Shown here piece by piece: positions 32,334 to 42,440 of a stretch of 64,000 nt of DNA; the first letter of the stretch is position 1, and each line of letters starts with the position of its first letter. The translations under genes were made by a program, and so were the position numbers. The stretch is from contig NC_036464.1 in NCBI RefSeq assembly GCF_002775205.1, positions 7,557,291-7,621,290 on the forward strand, read 5' to 3'. The notes beneath the pieces were generated by a model, which saw nothing but the letters and a program-made list of their open reading frames with translations, did not search any database and was not told the origin of the DNA. This stretch comes from Xiphophorus maculatus. Taxonomy: Eukaryota > Chordata > Actinopteri > Cyprinodontiformes > Poeciliidae.

Positions 32334-35300
32334 TCACTGGTTCTGGCTTCTGTGTTTTAAACACTCTTGTAGGGTTGATACAATATCCTGCAGAAGAGCG
32401 TTTCTGTTCTCCTTTGACACCTAGACAAGAAAAACGAGAGTGGAAAAAACAATTAATATGACAAACACGGTTAGTCTGAGCAGAGGGAGAAAGCATACTA
32501 TACAAATATCCATCAAGGAAATGAGACAACATTCTGCCTAGAGATGATCAAGCTGACACACAAGCACAAAGCAGCGACGTGGAAGGAAATGAGAGAACGC
32601 TTTCAACATTTCTTACAAATAAAAATCTTCAATTTGAAAACCAAAAAAACAAATCAATTGCAGCCAATTTGTACCAGAAGACAGCTAATTAGTAAAGAAA
32701 ATCCACCTGCGTGGAATTTAATCTCAGTAGTACACCAATACATGGTGGTGGCAGCATCATGATGAGGGGATGCTTTCCTTCAGCAGGGACACAGAAGTTG
32801 GGACCAGTAAATGGAGCTAAATACAGAACAATCCTGGAGGAAAACCAGTTAGAGGCCTCAACATTTTCCTGTTTCACCATTCCCAGGGAAACATGGTGGT
32901 GAAAGCATCATGCTGCGGGGATGCAGTTCTTCGGCAGGAACACAGAAGCTGGTCAGAGCTCGTGGGAGTTTGAGGAAACCTAATACAGGACAATCCTGGA
33001 GGAAAACTTGTCAGAGGGCAGAAAAGACTTCAGACTGATGCGGATTAGATCAAATCCTACCCATGAGGAAAAATGGTGTAGTCAAATCCCAGACCGAAAT
33101 CCAACTGAGAATCTGTGCAAAGACTTGAAAATGTATTTTCCATCCAATCTGATTGATAAGATTTTTATTTGGACAAAAAAAAAAACATAAACATGAAATA
33201 AAATCATTAAAGTTTGTGGTTTAACAAAACAATGAGACAAAGTTGAAGAAGTAAAACTGTCGCTATAAGACACTGTTCTCCTATCATGTCCACTATAAAC
33301 CTCTTTACTGTCTCATAACCTGATTTGGTCTAACACAATGACTGCCACAGTACAGTGAATACTTTGCATGACAATGTCTGTAACTGAGTCCCCCGTTAGA
33401 AATTATTTTGACATTTGAGACACCCCTTTGTTGTTGAATCAGTCACGCATGATTTAGATTTAATCCGACTGCGACTGAGAGAGATAATGCAGGGTCAACC
33501 CTCCTGCCCTCCTAACACTAAGGGGATACAGTGTAAACACTGTCCTGTTGCTATTAGGGGAATTAACAATTCAGACACTGACCCAAATAGCTCCTTTTCT
33601 TTATGTTTTTAAACCAGTGAGCCAAAGAAGTGATATTTTTACTTACAGTGAAGACCTTGACATCCCTCCTGCTCCGGACCTCCTCCACCAGACCGAGTGG
33701 TTTACCTTTGGGGACAGGGATGGTCCCCAGGATTGTGCAAGATGAACCGTCTAAAGTCTGCCTCACCGCTCTGATGAAGGCCTGACTAAAAAGCTCCATT
33801 TTGCCGATCTCGTCGATGATGAACACCTTCCTGCTGTCCCCGTCTGCTGCCCCCGCCTGCAGACACGAGACCAGGAAATGAAAATTCACTGAGTGCAAAA
33901 ACATGATCTTAATACTTGTCATAATAAATTTGGTGACTTATGATGTTTCTGCAGTCAATTATCCACTTGTTTTGTTTTAAAAATCTTTCATACTGGACGC
34001 TGAATTGTAGCAACCAAAATGATTTACAGTTAAATCACAAAATAGACGAGGCAACAGCTGGGATCCCTTAAAACTTTAGGACAAAAAATGTTAAAAACAG
34101 AGCAGGAACACAACAAGAAATAAAATTTTCTAAGTGAATTATTAATCATAGTTAGCATCAGTTATTTTACCCTGAGAATTAACTAAGTGAGCAACTGGAA
34201 ATTTTGAAGTACAAAAGCCGACCCTTCTTTTGCAACACTTGCAAAAGTGTTGAAATCTTTTGAACATTTTCAAATTTTACAACCTGAAACTTCAATAAGT
34301 TTTATAAAAATGTTATGTGGCAGACAAAAAAAAACGTCATAATTGTGATTACAAATAATAAAAACCTGCAAAGCCTGGCAAACATTTGTATTCAACCCCA
34401 CTTTTAACTTTTAGTTTCTCTACAACTCACCACTTACCTGATTGCTCTGTTTGTTTCAATTTGTTCTTGAATGTTCTCCAACATTCAGATATCTTCCAGA
34501 TAAATCCTTAGATATCTTCACAAAACAGATGGATTTATACTTAATTAAATTACAAATGAGTGTAATGAACTTACTAATCAGGAAACTCTTAAATTTACTC
34601 AGAAAATATGCCCACCAGACTTTTCAGATTTCTATTTGTAAAAAAAAAAAAAAAATTTTTCGTCCAATCAAAAATTATGCTTTTACTTAGCGTTTTATTG
34701 TATCAAATCCAAACAAAAAAATTTAAGTTAGTGGCTACAGCACAAAAAATATTCAAAGGTTCAAGGGTTATGAATATGAAAGTGGAAGGTAATGTATATC
34801 GGCACTAAAATCAACTTTAGATCTTAATTTACCTATAAAAATTGATGCCTACAGCATGTTTACATGACTTTGACAATGTTTGGGAGTCCCAATGAGCCAC
34901 AGTGATTGCACATAGAGTACAAAGGAAGATGAAAGTGAACCGTGTGACGCCATGCCACAGACACCTTCTCTTAACATGTGTAGGCGTCACTCCAGGCTCA
35001 CTTTACATGCGGGATTAATCACGGTCAGTGACAGCCAGACGGCACCAGCAACACTAAAAATGTCACTGTGGAATTTACATGCTTGCAAGCTTCAAATTAT
35101 TCCATCAATTGTGAGGGAAATCAAAGGTTTGATGATTTAGAAGTGGGGAGGAGGAGGGTCTCATTTAAAAGATGAGTTTACAGGCCATGTGCTGCAGTCT
35201 TACATGTCTGAAGAGGGGAAGGGCCAGGCTTTCAAATGAAGGCAAATCAACCACATACTGTCCCACAGTGTACTCCCGTCTGCCGTGAGATGTGCCGGCT

Positions 35301-37054
35301 CCTTCTCTGCAAGACAAAATGAGGCGTGGGAGAATCAAAACGATGGGATGAAAAAGGCGGGCAGCTTGATAAGGGCGCTGTGGGTAAAACCTCCACCTGA
35401 TTCTGGACAGGTGGCCCCTCTCTCCTGCAAGTGTGACGACATCAAAGCCGACCCTTCTGCCTCCCTCCCTGACCTCTTCTGTGTAAAATCCTTCCAGTCC
35501 CACTCCGGATGACACTAAAGCTTCACAGGCTTTTTGGACCAGAGTGGTTTTTCCCACACCTGTGGGTAAAAGAATAGACCTGGTATAAAAACATAGTAAT
35601 AACATGATTCTACAAGATGTTTGTGACCATATAGGGTCTTGAATTTTTCTATATTTTTATATATTATTGGGAATTTAAGTACCAGCACACACAGTAGTGC
35701 TAAATTGTGAAACACGGCTAAAATACTTTGGAAAAAACTAAAAAACTTAGAGCCCAGTGCACTAAAAACCTCATGGTTTTTCCACCAAATATTGATTTCT
35801 GAACTCTTCCTGAGTAAAAACATTAGTATTGTTGTTTCTAAATGAATATGAACTTGTTTTCTTTGCATTATTTGAGGTATTAAAGTATTGCATCTTTTTT
35901 GTTATTTTGACCATTTCTTGTTTTCTGCAAATAAATACTACATTTTTGCTTGGAATTTCAGAGACATGTTGTCAGTAGTTCATAGAATAAAAGAACAATG
36001 TTCATTTTACTCAAACATAGACCTATAAGAAGTAACATCAGAGAAACTCACCATTTTAAGTGGTCCCTTAATTTTTTCCATAACTGTATGTAACATGTTT
36101 ATAAAGTGTGGCATGAATTAGTATTTCATGACAGCCTATTAGGGTCGCTGTACATAAAAAAGGAGGAGTACATTTCCGTAAAAAATCTAATTAGTGTTAA
36201 TTTCCTAGTCAGAAATTTGCTAGAAAAAAACTCTTATAGAAAACATTTTTATAGACAATTTCTATGATTAATCTCAAATGATCTAAGTTTATTCCAGCAT
36301 TTTTTTTAACTTTTCAAACTCAAAAATTTCCAAAAAATTTCTGAGATTAATCTCAAATTTTCTGAATTTTGTGTTGTTTGGCCATCATAGTATTCAGTCC
36401 CTTTTGCTCTGACAACCCTAAACAAAATCCAGTGCAGCTCATTGCCTCAAAAAGTCACCTAGTTAATTATTACAAAACAAGAAACTAGACATGACTGGTA
36501 ATTTATGTAAATCGTTTTAAAAGTGTGTTTACAACTAAAAATAGTAGCTTTAACACGTATTGAATTACTTACAATGAGGGACCACAATATTAACGAATAA
36601 TCATACAATACATTTGAATTTGTGTTCAAATGAGGCTCGTTTGTCAGATTAAAAGTACCTTTTGGAAATAACCTTTAAACATGCATTTCATTATGTTGAC
36701 GCAAATTTCTGTACTAAAACTGTTTTTTTCTATTAATCTAATAATGTATTCTAACTTCAAATGTACGATCAAAAACAATCAAAATTAACAGAAATGTGAT
36801 GCATCAGTCTGTGTGTAATTTATTGATGGAGTTGCTGAAATAAATATACATTTCAATAATATTCAAATTCATTCAGACTGTATGTCTAAGAACTGAACAG
36901 CTAAAACGAGCTAATTAACAACATTAGGAGCGTTATTTAGAGTAACTCCGTCGGGCTGTGGAGTTAGAATAACTTTCTGATTCATGATGACTGACGGAAA
37001 CACTCGGTGTTTTTATTTACCTGGAGGTCCGGTCAGAAAAACGTGTTTGAACAT
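32334..37054 (-). CDS. ntpcr: Cancer-related nucleoside-triphosphatase (THEP1 family), complete, 5 exons
   Basis: Coding exons on the minus strand: 37054-37021, 35559-35397, 35306-35204, 33856-33647 and 32420-32334. They total 597 nt, 198 residues plus stop. All phases join. The start gives [12 protein letters not shown], and the Walker A motif GPPGVGKTT spans exons 1-2. [20 protein letters not shown] follows in exon 2 and [18 protein letters not shown] in exon 3. The Walker-B-type [13 protein letters not shown] and [20 protein letters not shown] are in exon 4, and [14 protein letters not shown] in exon 5. These are signature blocks of vertebrate NTPCR, which is about 190 residues in human. 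The family hydrolyses NTPs to NDPs slowly in the cytosol; its cellular role is not well defined. It lies in tandem with map10, about 0.86 kb downstream of that gene's stop, as in tetrapods. Confidence 0.96.
32705..33240 (+). mobile_element. Tc1-like fragment with an internal tandem duplication
   Basis: It lies in ntpcr intron 4. The block ACATGGTGGTGG...GCATCATGATG...AATCCTGGAGGAAAAC (about 32740-32850) occurs a second time at about 32889-33010 with small changes. Downstream, ATCCAACTGAGAATCTGTGC (33098) is the Tc1 'NPxEN' region, followed by the 3' terminal part. Confidence 0.75.
34240..34700. mobile_element. Tc1-like fragment in ntpcr intron 3
   Basis: It begins with terminal sequence of the same family (TTTTACAACCTGAAACTTCA at 34275). 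Degenerate internal sequence follows, including a poly-A/poly-T junction near 34640. Confidence 0.55.
35755..36085 (-). repeat. Dispersed Tc1-related repeat, copy C
   Basis: Reverse orientation relative to copies A and B. It lies in ntpcr intron 1 and is the most complete of the three copies. It lacks the telomeric array. Confidence 0.75.
36086..37018. other. Remainder of ntpcr intron 1
   Basis: Very AT-rich, with runs such as AAAAATTTCCAAAAAATTTC. No element or exon is recognised. Confidence 0.6.
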
Positions 37055-37085
37055 AGTAGAGGTTTCACCATGCACAGTGCAGCTG

Positions 37086-37135
37086 CTACAGACGCGCTTC
37101 CGTACACAGAGAATCCACGCATGCGCACTGCGTGT
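37086..37135 (-). promoter_or_regulatory. ntpcr proximal promoter with NRF1- and ETS-like sites
   Basis: CGCATGCGCA (37118-37127) is the palindromic NRF1 core, about 65-75 bp upstream of the ATG. CTTCCG at 37097-37102 is an ETS/GABP-like core (CGGAAG on the minus strand). No TATA box is in the expected position, as in many housekeeping promoters. Confidence 0.55.
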
Positions 37136-37814
37136 TCAACTTGACACCACCTAATAATAACACAAGCGTGAAACGGAAAACTTAAGTTCTCCAGGAGCTG
37201 ATCATAATATCTGCTTTAATATTGAAAAATGGTGTAATGAGAAAGTCAAAATATAAAGAACTGTGCAAGACCTGGTATTTTAAAGACTAAAATAAATAAT
37301 GAAGTTATTGTGTGATACATACAGTATATGTGTTTGTTAATAGCAAAATAAAATGTAGGCGGAAGAAATACTTTAGACATTTTGTTGTACAAAACTCAAG
37401 AAATTAATACTTACAGTAATTTTTTATATGTTAGAACAAGTTGAAGTACTTCCAATGACAATGAATTTACATTATTTTACTCGAGAGTAGCAATACTTCA
37501 TATTACTATATAATTAGTTAAAACTCACTTCTGCTGTTTAGTAATTGTGACTAACACAAGTAAGTAAGCAGTAATAATTCATTAGTTAATAAATTAACCA
37601 GAGTTAATTATGCAGTTATGATAAATAGCAAAACCAAACAGAAGTGCTACTCTTGTCTGCTGTAAAGTCCATAAGGAGAATATAAGACATGCTAATATGA
37701 AGAGGGATTTTTCATCTTTGCTTAGAAAAATAACCTTTCATAGTTGTGATTCTGCTGTAACCTATACATAAATGTATAAACAAAGAAAGCAGAAAATGGT
37801 CACAAAAACTGATC
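37136..37814. other. ntpcr-map10 intergenic segment
   Basis: AT-rich. No gene or recognised repeat. Confidence 0.6.
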
Positions 37815-37820
37815 TTTATT
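37815..37820 (-). promoter_or_regulatory. Polyadenylation signal of map10
   Basis: AATAAA on the minus strand about 90 nt beyond the map10 stop. Confidence 0.7.
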
Positions 37821-37909
37821 CAAAATGTGTGAAGCATAATACAACATATTTTCCTCTTCAAGGGGAAACGGTATGCTTTTGGTCACCATGTCGGTGTCTA
37901 CATGCTTTT

Positions 37910-40225
37910 TCACATTGTGTACCCTGGGAGTTTGCTGGCTACAAGTTCAGAGATATGTTGGTACTCCTTTCTGAAATCCAGTGATCCAACCTCATCCTCC
38001 ACTTCCTGAGCTTCAAAAGAAGATGTGGATTGTGCTGAAAATCCTCCAACATGGCTACGGTTCCTGGGTGATTTTTTCTTTTCATTTCTTGATACTAAAA
38101 CACTTTCAGCACAAAAGCTTTGCTCCATTTTGTCACTTGCATTCACTTGGTTTCTGGAGCAGACAGTTTGTGAGGAAGATGGCTTCTCCATGTCGCAACT
38201 ATCTGAGGAAAAACTGAGAGCCGAGGAGCGGGTGCGAGGTTGGATGATGTGTGTGCCCATCAGAACTTGGTGAGGGGATTTGATCGGTACTGGGTGGTGA
38301 TCGGGTCTTTTAAGGAAACCTTCAGATCTTGGATTAGAAATGCAGGAATCAGAACTGACAGGAGACTTTGGAGTGTTGGCTACTGAGGATTCATTACTGG
38401 ATTCAAGACTGTCAAAGTCGTCTGCATAGTTTGCATCATTTTTATTATTACTGCACTCTGAAAACAAAGACTCTGGACTGTTGCTCCTGCTGCTTTGCCT
38501 CTGTTTGAGATCAGGGACTGAAACTCTGAATTTGTCCCAGTCAGACTGAGAATCTGACTGATCCAGCTCGGTGTGATGCTTGTTCTTGTCTTTGCTCAGA
38601 GGAGCGCTGTCACTGTGCACACTGGGATTGGGGCTGGGAATGCATTTCAGCTCTTTCAGTGGATGAAAATCTTCAGAATCTCCTTGTGCACGACCGTCTT
38701 GGGCACCCTGCTGAGTTTTTGCTTTCAGAGTGACTGTTTCTCCTAGTGCAGAGTCAACAGTGAGACTCTGCATCACTGTCTCGATGTTTTCATCTAAGTT
38801 AGAGATTGTTTTGGACTTTATAGTTTTAGAGTTTGACTTTTCCTTTTCTTTAGCCATCCTTGACTGTGTTCCACTCTTCCGTAACTCCATGCATTCACGT
38901 TTGTTCACTTTGAGAGGAGAAATTTGCTTTAGCCTTAAATTGAATGTTTTAGTTGTTCCATACATGAGCTTCTTCCTTTGAGTTTTCCTGGATTTTAAGG
39001 GCTCTTTTTGGTTGTCTTTCCTCTTCACAGGGTAAACTATGGGTGTAGAGCAATTTCTGGGAGGAGGTAAAGGGTTTAAATTAATGTCAGAGAGATTTGT
39101 AGTTTTGTACAGGGACTGAGTTCGTGGTGAGTTTCTGTGATCGTCTGTAACCGGCCTGGTAATTCGATCCGGACTGGGATAAACAGTCAACTGTGACAGT
39201 TCAGCAACAAGAGCATTTAAAAGTGGGAGCTGCTGTAAAGCTTCCCTGAGGATATTTGTGTTGTCACTTGTTTCTTGGTGGCTTGGTGTTTTTGTAGCAC
39301 GAGACATTTTCTGGTGTACCGCTTTGGAAACCGAATCTTCAACTTTCTTTTTATGCCCCTCATCCTCACAGATGGAATCTTCAAATGTAAAAGCTTCAGT
39401 ACATAGATTGAGTAATCTGTAATCCTGATTTTCATTCCCAATTTTTGCTTGGGCGGTGTTACGATAGTAAAGATGAGGGGGGCAGAATGCAGCTAAATCC
39501 TCCTCAATAGTGTTAGTTTGACCTTCAGCACAATCATCTTCCTTATACTCATCTACTAGGAACGTTGAATCTCCTGCATCATTACTATGGATGCTAAACT
39601 CTGACTTGCTCCCTGTGGGAGAACACATGCTCCCTGATTTCATTTTCTCCTTGAAATGTTCTTGGTCTTGACCTCCTGGGGTACTTGTGCGTTTATACCC
39701 CCTCCCCTCTGTGATGTGTGGCAGTAAACTTGCTCCCAGACACAAAAGCTTATAACTCAGGGATATTGCTCCGATCTTCTCCCCGGAAAGGTTGCATATA
39801 GCAACGACTCCCTTCCCTGTGTGAGCAGAGGGACTGGAAAGCAGCTTGATTCTGTCCATGGCTTCAGCCAGAGATATCAGAGAGGAGCCAACCAATCTGG
39901 GGCTGCTATCCTCACTTACATCCAGCACCATGGCGTACAGGGGGGTGGCAGACAGATGGACGTGCAGAGAGTCCAGGTTCATTTTGAAGAAACAACACTT
40001 GCCTCTGTTAAAGGCGAACTCACGCTGTCCGTCCGGCTGCTTTCGCGCAGGCTGGTTAGAGCCAACACTCTCGGATCGGTGCTGATAAATTAGCAGCGTT
40101 GGGAAATCCAGTAACCGCACACCGAGAGCTATTCTGTCGGGGACTTTGCAGAGTTTCTCGAGTCGGATATAATCCACTAACAGCTCCAATGAAAACAGAG
40201 TCTCGGGATTGTCCAACGACATCAT
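37910..40225 (-). CDS. map10: Microtubule-associated protein 10, single exon, complete
   Basis: This is a 771-codon intronless frame; human MAP10 is also single-exon, about 905 residues. The N-terminus has LFSLELLVDYIRLEKLCKVP and LGVRLLDFPTLLIYQ, the hallmark of the MAP10 N-terminal domain. That domain runs to about residue 165 (IGAISLSYKLLCLG), and its strand pattern suggests a C2-like fold. The middle is Lys/Ser-rich and disordered. The C-terminal 150 residues have Ser-rich acidic stretches (NYADDFDSLESSNESS) and end in HISELVASKLPGYTM, where microtubule binding has been mapped in the family as far as I recall. MAP10 stabilises microtubules in mitosis and cytokinesis. Two adjacent ATGs (MM) occur, and the second may be used. 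It is in tandem with ntpcr. Confidence 0.95.
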   Translation of the reverse strand: MMSLDNPETLFSLELLVDYIRLEKLCKVPDRIALGVRLLDFPTLLIYQHRSESVGSNQPARKQPDGQREFAFNRGKCCFFKMNLDSLHVHLSATPLYAMVLDVSEDSSPRLVGSSLISLAEAMDRIKLLSSPSAHTGKGVVAICNLSGEKIGAISLSYKLLCLGASLLPHITEGRGYKRTSTPGGQDQEHFKEKMKSGSMCSPTGSKSEFSIHSNDAGDSTFLVDEYKEDDCAEGQTNTIEEDLAAFCPPHLYYRNTAQAKIGNENQDYRLLNLCTEAFTFEDSICEDEGHKKKVEDSVSKAVHQKMSRATKTPSHQETSDNTNILREALQQLPLLNALVAELSQLTVYPSPDRITRPVTDDHRNSPRTQSLYKTTNLSDINLNPLPPPRNCSTPIVYPVKRKDNQKEPLKSRKTQRKKLMYGTTKTFNLRLKQISPLKVNKRECMELRKSGTQSRMAKEKEKSNSKTIKSKTISNLDENIETVMQSLTVDSALGETVTLKAKTQQGAQDGRAQGDSEDFHPLKELKCIPSPNPSVHSDSAPLSKDKNKHHTELDQSDSQSDWDKFRVSVPDLKQRQSSRSNSPESLFSECSNNKNDANYADDFDSLESSNESSVANTPKSPVSSDSCISNPRSEGFLKRPDHHPVPIKSPHQVLMGTHIIQPRTRSSALSFSSDSCDMEKPSSSQTVCSRNQVNASDKMEQSFCAESVLVSRNEKKKSPRNRSHVGGFSAQSTSSFEAQEVEDEVGSLDFRKEYQHISELVASKLPGYTM

Positions 40226-40329
40226 AAAAACTGCGTGTTTTACGGCAATAACAAGTTGCTAACCAAACAAACTAGGCGCTAATCCGCTAGCGCTTCCGGC
40301 GGCTACCATGGAAACCAAGAATAGTCGAA

Positions 40330-40376
40330 GAAACATGACGTCATCACGAGACGCAGATATCTGGGAAATGTAGTCA
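40330..40376 (-). promoter_or_regulatory. map10 proximal promoter: CRE and ZNF143-like sites
   Basis: TGACGTCA (40336-40343) is a perfect cAMP-response-element palindrome about 110 bp upstream of the start. On the minus strand ACTACATTTCCCAG (40374-40361) matches the ZNF143/Staf element ACTACAATTCCCAG with one change. Both are common in TATA-less promoters. Confidence 0.55.
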
Positions 40377-40380
40377 AGAA

Positions 40381-40880
40381 AAAATAAAGTATATCATTTA
40401 TTTTCTATAAATATATTATTTCATACGACAGTTTTCGAGTGAAGATTTACTTAAAAGTATTTTTTATTGTCTTAAGTAAAATTTTAAAAAACAAAGTTGT
40501 AGGAATTCAGCAAAACAAAAAGTCGTGTGTTTTCTTTTTTAAAACAAGGTGCAATTTGTTGCTCACGTCCTCAAAGTAAAAGCCTTTTCAAGCCTCCTTT
40601 TTGATTTATCTTCAGCTTTCAGTCTTCTTTGACAAGATCACATCAGCACCTCACATCATAACTTAATATCTGTCCACTCTACTTTATAAATGTTCACCAG
40701 ACCTATCAGGACATCTTCTGTCCACTTCTCTTACTGGACTTGATGGGTGAAAAAAGAAATTCCTCTTCATTTTGTACTTTTTTGCAAAACTGACAGGTGC
40801 TTCACAAAAGTCTACCATGTTTTACTGTGAGCATATTATTATTTTGGTGCAAACAGTTTTTGAAAGTATGGTTTAAATGT
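40381..40880. other. Spacer upstream of map10
   Basis: AT-rich. No gene recognised. Confidence 0.55.
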
Positions 40881-41290
40881 TAGAACTATTTCAGACTGTA
40901 GCACTTCCTCCACAAAAGTTTGAGGAGATTTTTGCCAGGCCTGGATGTTTCCTTTGGAAGAAATTATCTGTTTTCCAACTTAGCCTATAGACAGATTTTG
41001 TCACCGAGATCCCATATTTTCTCCAGTTATTGACAACTGCTGTATGGATAATGCCGTAAATATTTTGGTATTCTTCTGATGGCTGATACTTTTCTGCTAT
41101 GAAATTATTTTGATCTTTGTAAAATCTCTGCAAATTAAAGGATGCAAAGGAATGAATGTCTGGGAAGTTATACGAGTAAAGTTGAGCATATTCAATAAAG
41201 CTGTTCAATAGAAGAAGACCAGATGTCTTCTTGAACTGAATCAAAACAATCTTTTTGGATCTATTAAACTTACTTTTCATTTTCCAGTTT
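40880..41290 (-). mobile_element. Tc1-like transposase N-terminal remnant
   Basis: A 129-codon minus-strand frame has the spacing of a Tc1 helix-turn-helix: YGIIHTAVVNNWRKYGISV followed by KTDNFFQRKHPGLAKIS. The catalytic part is absent. The neighbouring 400 bp lacks the rest of the gene, so it is a pseudogene fragment and not a host gene. Confidence 0.55.
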
Positions 41291-41789
41291 TTTTTTTATT
41301 GGCTGTAAGTACATCTGTAGTATTTATTCAAATATTAAAAGTTATATTTTCATTACCCATAAGCAGGAAAATCAGAATAATTGACAAAATAAAGGCTTGC
41401 GAACATCAATCTCTTTGTAATTAATCTGAAATGTGGTTCACTGAGAGAACTGAGTTACTAAAGTAAATCAACTTTTCAATAATAGTTTAAATATTACAAT
41501 ATTGTGCATCCTTTTAAAATAATGTGCCATTTTTCTACATAGTCCTTGCATCAAATCAAAAACAGCAATATGAGGATTTCTATTTATTCGGTTAGTTTGT
41601 TGGAGCAACTTTCCTTCACTTCACCAGATGGTGACACTGTGGAGCTTACACAAAATCAAACATCCAGACAACATTACTTTGTTTACATGACGGCCTCATT
41701 GTTTGCATTTAGTCTGAAGTGTGGCATTAGTCCCCATCAATATCAGCCTACATATGTGTAGAATAATAACACAGAGGACCTCTGGATGA

Positions 41790-42023
41790 GTTTTTCCCAA
41801 CGTGGGTGTGGGCGGAGTCTTGCCCCCTCGTTGAGTGTTGTCATCGCAGAGATAGGTGCTGGAGTGGATGGATATCGCTATGGTCCGTGTTACTTCAGTC
41901 TGGAGGCTGGGACTGAAAGTGGGAGATGTTGGAGAGGCTGCGGCTGCCCCTGCTGGTTTCTCCCACCTCTAGGATAACTAACCCGGGTTAAAAACGGAGA
42001 CAGGACGCTGCCCGCACTATAAG
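41790..42023 (+). other. sipa1l2: Candidate non-coding first exon and promoter (sipa1l2 by synteny)
   Basis: A KLF/SP-type GC box, GGGTGTGGGCGGAG, lies at 41804-41817. The segment is less AT-rich than its flanks and holds the 12-bp palindrome TAACCCGGGTTA (41979-41990). It ends at AAG/GTAAGC (42023/42024), a strong donor. It contains a 63-codon frame without recognisable domain. In human, SIPA1L2 lies next to MAP10, head-to-head. A + strand gene starting here would match that, but no coding exon of it is in the window. The assignment is inference only. Confidence 0.4.
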
Positions 42024-42399
42024 GTAAGCTCTGACTGTCCTTTTCTAGTTCTGAAACCACCAGTAAAGTGGGGAAAAGTGGACTCTGTAGGTGAAAGTAA
42101 GGAGCGAAATGGTAAGAGAGTGCAGCGGAACTGGTGTAACGGTGGACACAAAGGATAAAGTTGCGCTGAGACGCTGAAGCTGTTGTAGTGTTGGCGACAA
42201 AAATCAAAAATAACAAACGGACACCATGTTTAAACTCTCGTCTATCTATAACCTGTATATTTGTGAGCACGGCTTATTATAGGTCAGTCAAACTTGATCT
42301 CTGTTTGGTGGTTTATTGAGACACATGGAAGGACACGAAGGCCCAGAACAAATTATTTCCTTGATTGTATTATATTAAATGTTGACATTTGTTGATGGA

Positions 42400-42440
42400 G
42401 CCAGAAGCGTGCGCGCGTGCGTGCTTGCGCGCGCCTGAGC
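42400..42440. repeat. Alternating purine-pyrimidine tract
   Basis: GCGTGCGCGCGTGCGTGCTT and the following GCGCGCGC form about 30 bp of near-perfect alternation, prone to Z-DNA. It lies about 0.4 kb after the donor at 42023. Confidence 0.8.

Noticed and set aside
40891..41280. 129-residue host gene on the minus strand
   Set aside because: The helix-turn-helix-like spacing and missing catalytic part fit a Tc1 transposase remnant.
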